Positions 51,031-59,294 of a DNA stretch of 64,000 nucleotides are shown here, one piece after another. The stretch's first letter is position 1, and each line of letters starts with the position of its first letter. A program made the position numbers and the translations under genes. The stretch spans positions 376,943-440,942 of the forward strand of contig NZ_KB849688.1 of the NCBI RefSeq assembly GCF_000368785.1. Direction: 5' to 3'. Source of the stretch: Acinetobacter towneri DSM 14962 = CIP 107472. Lineage in GTDB: Bacteria; Pseudomonadota; Gammaproteobacteria; Pseudomonadales; Moraxellaceae. The notes under the pieces are model-generated. The model had not been told where the DNA came from. It searched no databases and worked only from the letters and a program-made list of their open reading frames with translations.

Positions 51031-52656
51031 ATGAAATCTTTTAAAATTGCCCTTGCACAGTTCTCTCCACACATTGGCAATCTCGAAGCAAACGCGCAAA
51101 AAATGCTTGAACAAGCAAATGAAGCGAAAAAACAACATGCAGATTTGATTATTTTTCCTGAACTTTCAATTTTGGGCTACCCTGCAGAAGATTTATTACT
51201 GCGCCCAAGCTTGAATCAACGCACACAACAAGCATTTGAACAATTACGTGAAATTAAAGATATTGTTTTAGTTTTCGGCTTTGTCAATGAAACTGAAGAT
51301 GGTCAGCGCTTTAACTCGGCTGCCGTCATGAAAGATGGCAACATCTTAGGTATTTACAACAAGCAAAATTTACCAAATTATGCTGTATTTGATGAAAAAC
51401 GCTATTTTGATGAAGGTCATCAACACTTAGTTTTTGAATACCTTGGTCATAAATTTGGCGTTTTGATTTGCGAAGATTTATGGTCTTTGCCAACCGTGCA
51501 GCAATTGGCACAGTTGAATGTAGAAACTGCATTGGTCTTGAACGCATCGCCTTATGAAGTGGGTAAACCGCAGCATCGTGTACAGACCATGACCGAACTG
51601 GCAAAACAATTACATCTCAATGTGGTGTATGTAAACCAAGTTGGCGGTCAAGATGATTTAATCTTCGATGGTACGAGCTTTGTGATTAACCAAGCAGGCA
51701 ATGTTGCATTACAAGCCCCAACCTACCAAGAAGGTTTATTCTACGCAGAATATGACGCTGCACAGAAGCACTTTAAAACTGCCGAAATTAGCCCAGCTTT
51801 AGACACCCTTGCAGAAATCTATCAAGGTTTAGTGCTCGCAACCCGTGACTACGTGCAACGCTCTGGCTTCCCTGGTGTAATTCTTGGCTTGTCGGGCGGA
51901 ATTGATTCAGCGCTCACTCTTGCTATTGCGGTTGATGCAATTGGTGCAGATAAGGTACAAGCGGTAATGATGCCGTACACTTATACCGCGCAAATTAGTG
52001 TGGAAGATGCTGCAGAGCAAGCCAAAACTTTAGGCGTGACTTTTGGTATTGCTGAAATTCACCCGATCGTAAATAGCTTTATGCAAACGCTGTATCCTTT
52101 CTTTGGTAACAGCCCTAGCGACACCACAGAAGAAAATTTACAAGCTCGTGCACGCGGCACAATCTTAATGGGTCTGTCGAATAAGTTTGGTAACCTCGTG
52201 CTTTCTACAGGTAACAAATCTGAGTTAGCAGTTGGTTACTGCACGCTTTATGGCGATATGGTCGGTGGTTATGCGGTACTCAAAGATGTGTACAAAACCA
52301 TTGTGTTTGAATTGGCAAAATACCGTAACAGCATCGCTGATACTCCTGTGATTCCTGAACGTGTAATTACCCGCCCACCTTCAGCAGAATTACGTCCTGA
52401 CCAAAAAGACCAAGATTCTTTACCACCATACGAAGTGCTCGATGCGATTTTGTATGCGTATATTGAAGAAGATCAGAGCCAAGAAGACATCATTAGCAAA
52501 GGCTTTGAACGCGCGATGGTCGAGAAAGTCATTCAATTGGTTGATCGCAACGAGTACAAGCGTCGCCAAGGTGCATTAGGACCACGTATTAGTTCACGCG
52601 CTTTTGGTCGTGAACGTCGCTATCCGCTCGTCAATGGTTGGAAAGCAGGGATTTAA
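51031..52656 (+). CDS. nadE: Glutamine-dependent NAD+ synthetase
   Basis: Last step of NAD synthesis: amidates deamido-NAD using glutamine. 541 residues. N-terminal nitrilase-type glutaminase with the Glu-Lys-Cys triad readable (IIFPELSILGY; YNKQNLPNY; GVLICEDLWS), then the synthetase domain with the PP-loop LGLSGGIDSALTLAIA and the LSTGNKSELAVGYCT motif. The fused glutaminase means it does not depend on free ammonia. Closed by a strong terminator. Confidence 0.98.
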   Translation: MKSFKIALAQFSPHIGNLEANAQKMLEQANEAKKQHADLIIFPELSILGYPAEDLLLRPSLNQRTQQAFEQLREIKDIVLVFGFVNETEDGQRFNSAAVMKDGNILGIYNKQNLPNYAVFDEKRYFDEGHQHLVFEYLGHKFGVLICEDLWSLPTVQQLAQLNVETALVLNASPYEVGKPQHRVQTMTELAKQLHLNVVYVNQVGGQDDLIFDGTSFVINQAGNVALQAPTYQEGLFYAEYDAAQKHFKTAEISPALDTLAEIYQGLVLATRDYVQRSGFPGVILGLSGGIDSALTLAIAVDAIGADKVQAVMMPYTYTAQISVEDAAEQAKTLGVTFGIAEIHPIVNSFMQTLYPFFGNSPSDTTEENLQARARGTILMGLSNKFGNLVLSTGNKSELAVGYCTLYGDMVGGYAVLKDVYKTIVFELAKYRNSIADTPVIPERVITRPPSAELRPDQKDQDSLPPYEVLDAILYAYIEEDQSQEDIISKGFERAMVEKVIQLVDRNEYKRRQGALGPRISSRAFGRERRYPLVNGWKAGI

Positions 52657-52684
52657 CGCTAAAGCATTGCTTAAACAAAGATAT

Positions 52685-52713
52685 AAAAAACCAAGCTACG
52701 GCTTGGTTTTTTT
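52685..52713 (+). terminator. nadE terminator
   Basis: ACCAAGC-TACG-GCTTGGT stem with A-run and seven T. Confidence 0.92.
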
Positions 52714-52762
52714 GTACCTGCCATTAAACCAATGCTGCAAAAAGTAGCCTAAAATTTTGACA

Positions 52763-52794
52763 TAAAAAAAGACCAAGCTGAGAGCTTAGTCTAT
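52763..52794 (-). terminator. tRNA-Met copy 1 terminator
   Basis: Minus strand AGACTAAGCT / AGCTTGGTCT stem (one G-T) followed by seven T, just past the tRNA 3' end. Confidence 0.85.
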
Positions 52795-52799
52795 AAAAA

Positions 52800-52876
52800 T
52801 GGTGGCTATGACGGGACTTGAACCTGTGACCCCCGCATTATGAGTGCGGTGCTCTAACCAACTGAGCTACATAGCC
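52800..52876 (-). tRNA. tRNA-Met (anticodon CAT), copy 1
   Basis: 77 nt with encoded CCA. Acceptor GGCTATG / CATAGCC, D-arm GCTCAGTTGGTTAGAGC, anticodon loop CTCATAA, T-loop GTTCAAGTC. Elongator-type; a lysidine-modified tRNA-Ile2 also reads CAT in its gene, but the overall sequence fits tRNA-Met. Own promoter at 52892-52920. Confidence 0.95.
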
Positions 52877-52891
52877 ATAAACTGTGTGCGC

Positions 52892-52920
52892 ATTATCTAA
52901 ACTTAGCCCTGCATCGTCAA
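52892..52920 (-). promoter_or_regulatory. Promoter of tRNA-Met copy 1
   Basis: Minus strand TTGACG (52920-52915), 17-base spacer, GATAAT (52897-52892). Five of six matches to each sigma-70 hexamer. Confidence 0.8.
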
Positions 52921-53069
52921 GTATTTTAATTTACAAACGCTCACAGTTTAAGCAAAAACAGTGCAATTTGTTTAATTTTAATCAAATTACTATTTTCTTA
53001 CGGAGATTCTTAAATATTTGCAGCAAAATCTATATCAAGTCACACAGAAAAAAGAGAATAAATTCAACC

Positions 53070-53483
53070 ATGATCTTGAAGTCTATAATACTGAGTAGCC
53101 TTGTTGTTGGCTTAAGTTCCTGCGCTTTGGTTTCACCTATTTTTGTAGATTACAACGGTGTACGGCGTGATGTTGCGCAATTTATTAATTCTAAAATGAG
53201 TTATAGCATCGCAGACCGACGTGTCTTGGTTGCTTATGCCAAAGGGCAGCAAAAGATTTTAACGGCACATCAACTCAATGCTGCAGCGCAGCAACAACTG
53301 GCTTATGAGCGTGCTGTAGGGCGTTATTGTGCATCACAACACATTTCGCTAAAAAAATTAAATCAGGTCGATGCCAAAATTTTTGCTCACTCTGATCAAC
53401 AAGCCAATTGGCAACAGATTCAAAACCTACAAATGCAGATTCAACTAGATACAGCTCAAATAGATTGCACAAATAAATTTTAA
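53070..53483 (+). CDS. Small putative lipoprotein between tRNA-Met copies
   Basis: 137 residues. Signal with lipobox GLSSC (Cys18). The mature protein is Gln-rich and helical, with two further Cys (GRYCASQ and the C-terminal DCTNKF). No recognised domain. ATG 53070 is chosen because it begins the lipoprotein signal; the open frame extends 62 codons upstream across the tRNA promoter, which is not credible. It lies between two tRNA-Met genes on the opposite strand. Confidence 0.72.
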   Translation: MILKSIILSSLVVGLSSCALVSPIFVDYNGVRRDVAQFINSKMSYSIADRRVLVAYAKGQQKILTAHQLNAAAQQQLAYERAVGRYCASQHISLKKLNQVDAKIFAHSDQQANWQQIQNLQMQIQLDTAQIDCTNKF

Positions 53484-53485
53484 AC

Positions 53486-53515
53486 AAAAAAAGACCACGT
53501 TAGTGAACGTGGTCT
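53486..53515 (-). terminator. tRNA-Met copy 2 terminator
   Basis: AGACCACGT / ACGTGGTCT stem; T-run on the minus strand. Also 3 bases after the lipoprotein stop, so it may serve both strands. Confidence 0.85.
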
Positions 53516-53521
53516 GAAAAA

Positions 53522-53598
53522 TGGTGGCTATGACGGGACTTGAACCTGTGACCCCCGCATTATGAGTGCGGTGCTCTAACCAACTGAGCTACATAGCC
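53522..53598 (-). tRNA. tRNA-Met (anticodon CAT), copy 2
   Basis: 77 nt, identical to copy 1. The sequence between the -10 element and the tRNA is also nearly identical in the two copies. Confidence 0.95.
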
Positions 53599-53613
53599 AA
53601 AAACTGTGCGCGC

Positions 53614-53642
53614 ATTATCTGCTGTAATCTAGGCAACGTCAA
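53614..53642 (-). promoter_or_regulatory. Promoter of tRNA-Met copy 2
   Basis: Minus strand TTGACG (53642-53637), 17-base spacer, GATAAT (53619-53614); same hexamers and spacing as copy 1 with a different spacer sequence. Confidence 0.8.
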
Positions 53643-53673
53643 GCCTTATCACGCATCAATTGCTTAAAATTTG

Positions 53674-54050
<377 letters not shown>

Positions 54051-54076
54051 AAGGCGCATCTTAGCAAAATTATAAG

Positions 54077-54340
54077 TTAATTGCTTGCGCTTTTTTGAGC
54101 AATCAGTTTTTTATATTTTTCCAGCAATTGTTCCTGTGTTTCTACATGCTCTGGATCGAGCGGAATACAATCGACTGGGCAAAATAACTGACACTGCGGC
54201 TGCTCGTGATGTCCTACACATTCAGTACATAATGCTGGATTAATCTCATAAATCAGCTCACCCATATAAATTGCCTCATTTGGGCATACAGGTTCACAGA
54301 CATCACAGTTAATACATTCATCGGTAATATATAAAGACAC
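54077..54340 (-). CDS. 4Fe-4S ferredoxin, YfhL type
   Basis: 87 residues with two cluster motifs: CINCDVCEPVCP, and CTECVGHHEQPQCQLFCP where an insert separates the second and third Cys, typical of YfhL/Alvin-type 2[4Fe-4S] ferredoxins. The start is GTG 54340 (VSLYITDEC), with AAGG 8 bases upstream; an in-frame extension into coaD is rejected. One base separates its start from the coaD stop, so the two are translationally coupled, a common order in gammaproteobacteria. Confidence 0.93.
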   Translation of the reverse strand: MSLYITDECINCDVCEPVCPNEAIYMGELIYEINPALCTECVGHHEQPQCQLFCPVDCIPLDPEHVETQEQLLEKYKKLIAQKSASN

Positions 54341-54341
54341 G

Positions 54342-54836
<495 letters not shown>

Positions 54837-55012
54837 TTATGCTCTAGTTGGTTTTGTCAAAGTTAGTTTAACAAATACAAAAAATTTTAGTGAACTAAAG
54901 TCTACCAAATTATGAAATATCAAAGCAGTTTAGCCAACAGTTGTGATGATTTTGATTTGTCAGCAAGCCTTGGTTTGAGGCACAATAGTCATAAGTTTGG
55001 AAGTAATTGAAT

Positions 55013-55489
55013 ATGGCGAAGCTAACTGTAGTTAAAAAAAATACGGGCGGAACAATTGCACAGAATAAACGTGCACGCCACGATTATTTTATTGAAGAAA
55101 AATTTGAAGCAGGACTTTCTTTGCAAGGTTGGGAAGTCAAATCTTTGCGCGCAGGACGTATGACTATTACCGAAAGTTATATCCTGTTTCGTGACAATGA
55201 AGCCTTTTTATTTGGTGCACAAATTCAACCACTCTTGTCGGCTTCAACGCATGTAGTGCCTGAAGCGACCCGTACCCGCAAACTCTTACTTTCACGACGT
55301 GAAATTGAAAAGTTGATGGGTGCAGTCAATCAAAAAGGTTATTCTTGCGTACCTTTAGCATGTTATTGGAAAGGCCCTTTAGCGAAGCTTGAAATTGCTT
55401 TGGTGAAAGGTAAACAATTGCACGATAAACGCGCTTCTGAAAAAGACCGCGATTGGCAGCGTGATAAAGCACGTTTGATGCACAAATAA
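55013..55489 (+). CDS. smpB: tmRNA-binding protein SmpB
   Basis: Escorts tmRNA to stalled ribosomes in trans-translation. 158 residues, usual length. N-terminal [33 protein letters not shown] and the basic C-terminal tail [23 protein letters not shown], which reads the empty mRNA channel, are present. ATG 55013 has GGAAG 9 bases upstream. No ssrA gene is visible in this window. Confidence 0.98.
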   Translation: MAKLTVVKKNTGGTIAQNKRARHDYFIEEKFEAGLSLQGWEVKSLRAGRMTITESYILFRDNEAFLFGAQIQPLLSASTHVVPEATRTRKLLLSRREIEKLMGAVNQKGYSCVPLACYWKGPLAKLEIALVKGKQLHDKRASEKDRDWQRDKARLMHK

Positions 55490-55507
55490 TTTTGCACATT
55501 CCGCCCA

Positions 55508-55543
55508 TAAAAAATGCTCGAGATCAACATCGAGCATTTTTTA
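55508..55543. terminator. Bidirectional terminator after smpB
   Basis: AAAAAATGCTCG / CGAGCATTTTTT stem with a 10-base loop, between convergent genes. Confidence 0.9.
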
Positions 55544-55567
55544 TGGAAGTTGTAAAACTAAAAATGC

Positions 55568-56137
55568 TTAGTCTTTAAGTTTTAATTCCACCAAATATTT
55601 ACCAAATTTGACTGCAGTTTCCAAATCACCTTCGGGTGGCGTAACTTCAACACTGGCATTATCAGACTGCGTCATTAAACCCAAAAAGCTCGACATGCGG
55701 TTAATATCGTGTGGACTACGCCCTGTCGGCATAAACGGTAAACCTGACCACAACATGCCATGCTGCATCGCAAATAAATTAATTTGTTGCAGCACCGCCA
55801 GTTTATCGCCACTTAAACCACCGCCATTGGTAAAACCTGCCGCCAGTTTGCCCTGCCAAGTTCTGGCCAACCAACGCTTAGACGATTGCTCCATAAACTG
55901 TTTTAAAGCCGAAGTAATGCTGCCCATATAAGTTGGACAGCCCATAATGATAATATCGGCTTGATCTAGGCTATCCCATTCAATTTCAGCCACATCCATC
56001 AAAGTCACCTGAGCATCCATTTGCGCAGCACCTTGTGCAATATGCTGTGCCACCTTAGCAGTATGACCATAAGGACTGTGATAAACCACCGCCACACGAA
56101 TAGCAGCGCAAGAAGATGTTGAATGAGTCACTGACAT
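55568..56137 (-). CDS. WrbA-like flavodoxin-family NAD(P)H oxidoreductase
   Basis: 189 residues. FMN-binding start VAVVYHSPYGHTAKVAQHIAQGA, then IIMGCPTYMGSITSALKQFME and KLAAGFTNGGGLSGDKLAVLQQI, the standard flavodoxin-like phosphate, isoalloxazine and third loop elements. Related to WrbA-type quinone reductases or NADPH-dependent FMN reductases; substrate not assignable. ATG 56137 is chosen; ribosome site weak. Follows pgeF by 39 bases on the same strand. Confidence 0.82.
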   Translation of the reverse strand: MSVTHSTSSCAAIRVAVVYHSPYGHTAKVAQHIAQGAAQMDAQVTLMDVAEIEWDSLDQADIIIMGCPTYMGSITSALKQFMEQSSKRWLARTWQGKLAAGFTNGGGLSGDKLAVLQQINLFAMQHGMLWSGLPFMPTGRSPHDINRMSSFLGLMTQSDNASVEVTPPEGDLETAVKFGKYLVELKLKD

Positions 56138-56176
56138 GAGAATGTTTAAAACCAAATAATTAAGTCAAGTTTAACA

Positions 56177-56920
56177 CTAAGCCTGCATAAACACGAATGT
56201 TGCCATACGTCCTGTACGTGCTTGACGGCGGTAAGAATAGTAATCATCGGCTTGTTGATACGAGCACTGATCACCGCCCAAGACCGTTGTAACACCATGC
56301 TGCTGCAAAATAAAACGCGCGATCGCATACAAGTCAGTAAGATATTTACCTTGCTGCTGCCCTGCAATAAAAGCCGTGTCTAATTCAGGATATTTATCGC
56401 AAAATGCCTGTTTCACCTCAGCCCCAACTTCAAAACACGGCTGACTAATAGCCGCACCCAACCACGCCCATGTTGGAGCACTTTGCATTTCGACGATGGT
56501 GTTTTCGATAATACCGTTGGCAAGACCACGCCAGCCTGCATGCAGATTCGCAACCTCAGTGCCTTCGGCATTGCCCAAAACCACAGGTAAACAGTCTGCG
56601 GTCATCATCATTAAAGCATGCGCTTTACGCTGAGTGACCAAACCATCGCCTTCTAAAGCTTCACAAGTGATTTGCTCATTAATGGTCTGACACAACACGC
56701 TATGTGTTTGCGTCATCCACGTCATTTTATCGACCCCATATTCAGCAAACTCTGCCAGTAAACTCATACGATGCTGCTGCACACGCCATGCATCATCCTG
56801 CACATGCAGCGCCAGATTAAAACCAGATACATCGGCACAGTCTGTCGCTAAAGCTTGCACATGTTGTATGCGGGTTTGCCCAACATACACACCTGCAGGT
56901 AATCCTTGAACAAATTGCAT
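56177..56920 (-). CDS. pgeF: PgeF/YfiH peptidoglycan editing factor (laccase-domain protein)
   Basis: 247 residues, multicopper-oxidoreductase-like YfiH fold. Diagnostic motifs: WMTQTHS, MMMTADCLPVVLG and VANLHAGWRGLANGI (His/Cys zinc-binding site). In E. coli the family prevents misincorporation of amino acids into peptidoglycan precursors. 71 bases downstream of rluD on the same strand, the usual order rluD-yfiH. Confidence 0.94.
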   Translation of the reverse strand: MQFVQGLPAGVYVGQTRIQHVQALATDCADVSGFNLALHVQDDAWRVQQHRMSLLAEFAEYGVDKMTWMTQTHSVLCQTINEQITCEALEGDGLVTQRKAHALMMMTADCLPVVLGNAEGTEVANLHAGWRGLANGIIENTIVEMQSAPTWAWLGAAISQPCFEVGAEVKQAFCDKYPELDTAFIAGQQQGKYLTDLYAIARFILQQHGVTTVLGGDQCSYQQADDYYSYRRQARTGRMATFVFMQA

Positions 56921-56991
56921 AAATCTATCCTTAGTCGTTTTCTGGCATTGCCGTATCTGAGTTGATCTTGTTAATGCTGTCTATGCAACAA

Positions 56992-58044
56992 TTAATAGGC
57001 AGCATTTTCACTGCGTAACACGTCTACCAATTGTTTAAAGTCTTCAGGCCACGGCGCTTCAAACATCATTTCTTCTTGAGTACGTGGATGCACCAAACCG
57101 AGTTTGACGGCATGTAAGGCCTGACGTTTAAAGTTACGCAAGGTATCGTTTAATAATGCCGATGCGCCTGCTGGCACACGTACACGTGGCGTATAAACAG
57201 GATCGCCAACCAAACCATAACCAATATAACTTAGATGCACACGAATTTGATGAGTACGTCCAGTTTCCAAACGCGCCTGAACACGAGTGAAATGCTGAAA
57301 GCGTTCTTTAACATTGTAATGTGTGACGGCGTCTTTGCCGCCCGGCAAAACAGCCATTTTCACTCGATCTACAGGATGGCGTTTAATCGGCTCATCGACA
57401 GTGCCTCCCGCAATCATGTTGCCGTACACCACCAAGTCGTATAAACGATAAACTGACTTTTTCGCCAGTTGCTTGGTCAAGGCAAACTGTGCTTCCAGAT
57501 TTTTGGCAACCACCAGCAAACCCGAAGTATCTTTATCAATACGATGCACCAAACCTGCACGAGTTAACTCTGCCGATTTTGGATAATGATGCAGCAAGGC
57601 ATTTACCAGAGTTCCAGAGCTATTTCCCGCCCCCGGATGCACCACCATGCCCACAGGTTTATTAATCACCATGATGTCATCATCTTCATAAATAATATCC
57701 AGTGGAATATCTTCAGGCAGGCTGCGGGTTTGCGCTTCAAGCTCGACTTCTAGGGTAAGAAGCTCATCACCTTCACACTTATATTTAGGTTTGACCGTGT
57801 TACCATTTACCAACAAATGACCGTCTTTGAGCCACTGTTTTAGCTTTTCACGTGAAAATTCACTCCAAATGATGGCTGCAACTTGGTCGATGCGTAGTCC
57901 TAAGTGGCTGTCATCCAATTGAAATTGCAACGATAAACGTGTTGCAGTTGAGTCTGAAGTATGGTTATCTGCATCCTCAGCATCTTCAAGTAAATTGAAC
58001 TCAGTTTCAGGTAAATTGGAATGGGTAGATTGTGCTTGACTCAT
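56992..58044 (-). CDS. rluD: 23S rRNA pseudouridine synthase RluD
   Basis: Makes pseudouridines 1911, 1915 and 1917 of helix 69. 350 residues, about 25 longer than E. coli RluD through an acidic N-terminal extension (NLLEDAEDADNHTSD). S4-like domain near residues 45-105, then the catalytic Asp in GLVHRIDKDTSGLLVVAK and the C-terminal ETGRTHQIRVHLSYIGYGLVGDPVY. Divergent from bamD, as in E. coli (yfiO-rluD). Confidence 0.97.
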   Translation of the reverse strand: MSQAQSTHSNLPETEFNLLEDAEDADNHTSDSTATRLSLQFQLDDSHLGLRIDQVAAIIWSEFSREKLKQWLKDGHLLVNGNTVKPKYKCEGDELLTLEVELEAQTRSLPEDIPLDIIYEDDDIMVINKPVGMVVHPGAGNSSGTLVNALLHHYPKSAELTRAGLVHRIDKDTSGLLVVAKNLEAQFALTKQLAKKSVYRLYDLVVYGNMIAGGTVDEPIKRHPVDRVKMAVLPGGKDAVTHYNVKERFQHFTRVQARLETGRTHQIRVHLSYIGYGLVGDPVYTPRVRVPAGASALLNDTLRNFKRQALHAVKLGLVHPRTQEEMMFEAPWPEDFKQLVDVLRSENAAY

Positions 58045-58115
58045 TTGCTCATTCAGACAAAAGTGGTTTAATAGCGCAATTGTAGCTCATTGCCCGTATT
58101 AACAGAGGAATTTTT

Positions 58116-59096
58116 ATGTCGCTACCACGTTATAAAATAACAATGCTTGCTCTTTCACTCGGCGTTGCGTCTGCAATTGTGGGCTGTAGCAGCAATCCAA
58201 AAAAAGAAGTGGTCGATACTGGTCCGCAATCTAGCGAACAGGTTTATATTGAAAAAGCAGAAAAAGCACTGGATCGTGGTCAATACACCGATGCCGTTAA
58301 GCATCTTGAAGCTTTAGAAACCTATTATCCAACGGGTGATTATGCGCAGCAAGCGCAGCTTGAATTGTTGTATGCAAAATTCCAGCAAAAAGATTATGAA
58401 GGCGCAATTGCTGTTGCAGATCGTTTTATCCGCATGAACCCGCAGCATCCTAAAGCCGATTATGCCTACTATGTACGGGGTGTGGCGAATATGGAACAAA
58501 ACTATGATGGTTTGTTGCGTTATACCTCGCTCAAGCAATCACACCGTGATGTTAGCTATTTAAAACTGGCCTATCAAAACTTTGTCGATTTTATCCGTCG
58601 CTATCCATCAAGCACTTATGCGGTAGATGCTGCACAGCGCATGCAGTTTATTGGTCAGGAACTGGCGGAAGCCGAAATGAATGCGGCACGTTATAACATT
58701 AAACGTAAAGCATGGGTGGCTGCAGTAGAGCGTTCATTGTGGGTAGTTGAGCATTATCCGCAAACTCCGCAAATTCCAGAAGCATTGGCAACGGTGGCTT
58801 ATGGTTATGGCAAACTGGGCGATCAAGCCACAGCTCAGCAATATATTGATGTGTTGAAACTGAACTATCCAAATTTGGTTAAAGCAGATGGTAGCGTGAA
58901 TTTACGTGCTGCCCGTCATGACGCAAGCTGGATTAACCGTGCAACTTTGGGTATTTTCGGACGTGAAGCGCAAAGCAGCACCGAAGCACAACAGTCAGAT
59001 ACTAAAGCACAAGCAGAGCCATCACGCAGCCTCACCAACCGTTTGAGTTTTGGCTTGCTCGATCGTCCAAAATCTCAAAACGACAGCACTGAATAA
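58116..59096 (+). CDS. bamD: Outer-membrane assembly lipoprotein BamD
   Basis: Essential lipoprotein of the BAM complex that inserts beta-barrel proteins. 326 residues, longer than E. coli BamD (245) through a polar C-terminal tail. Signal with lipobox IVGC (Cys24), then five TPR-like repeats: EKAEKALDRGQYTDAVKHL, AQLELLYAKFQQKDYEGAI, ADYAYYVRGVANMEQ and so on. Divergent from rluD and closed by a terminator. Confidence 0.96.
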   Translation: MSLPRYKITMLALSLGVASAIVGCSSNPKKEVVDTGPQSSEQVYIEKAEKALDRGQYTDAVKHLEALETYYPTGDYAQQAQLELLYAKFQQKDYEGAIAVADRFIRMNPQHPKADYAYYVRGVANMEQNYDGLLRYTSLKQSHRDVSYLKLAYQNFVDFIRRYPSSTYAVDAAQRMQFIGQELAEAEMNAARYNIKRKAWVAAVERSLWVVEHYPQTPQIPEALATVAYGYGKLGDQATAQQYIDVLKLNYPNLVKADGSVNLRAARHDASWINRATLGIFGREAQSSTEAQQSDTKAQAEPSRSLTNRLSFGLLDRPKSQNDSTE

Positions 59097-59131
59097 AACC
59101 ATTCCGACTGATTTTTCAGTTTTGAAAAATG

Positions 59132-59162
59132 CAAAGGGCAAGTTATGATACTTGCCCTTTGT
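59132..59162 (+). terminator. bamD terminator
   Basis: CAAAGGGCAAG / CTTGCCCTTTG stem with an 8-base loop and a short T-rich tail. Confidence 0.85.
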
Positions 59163-59215
59163 TCTTTTATGGGCTTGTTTCCTGTCCTAGAAAAAGATAC
59201 AAAAGAGAATACTCA

Positions 59216-59281
59216 TTGAGTCAATCAGCACAGTCTGATGTATTCAACCTGTTCGGCGAACCTTTCACTACCAAGAGATAA
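59216..59281 (+). CDS. Possible 21-codon small reading frame before dnaG
   Basis: TTG start at 59216 with AAGAGAA upstream, encoding SQSAQSDVFNLFGEPFTTKR, stop 13 bases before the dnaG ATG. It is in a different frame from dnaG. It may be an upstream peptide coupled to dnaG or chance; no evidence beyond position and ribosome site. Confidence 0.25.
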   Translation: MSQSAQSDVFNLFGEPFTTKR

Positions 59282-59294
59282 CAGACAAAACCGT

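Noticed and set aside
52884-53069. 62-codon N-terminal extension of the lipoprotein at 53070
   Set aside because: It would run through the tRNA-Met promoter and place a lipoprotein signal in mid-protein.
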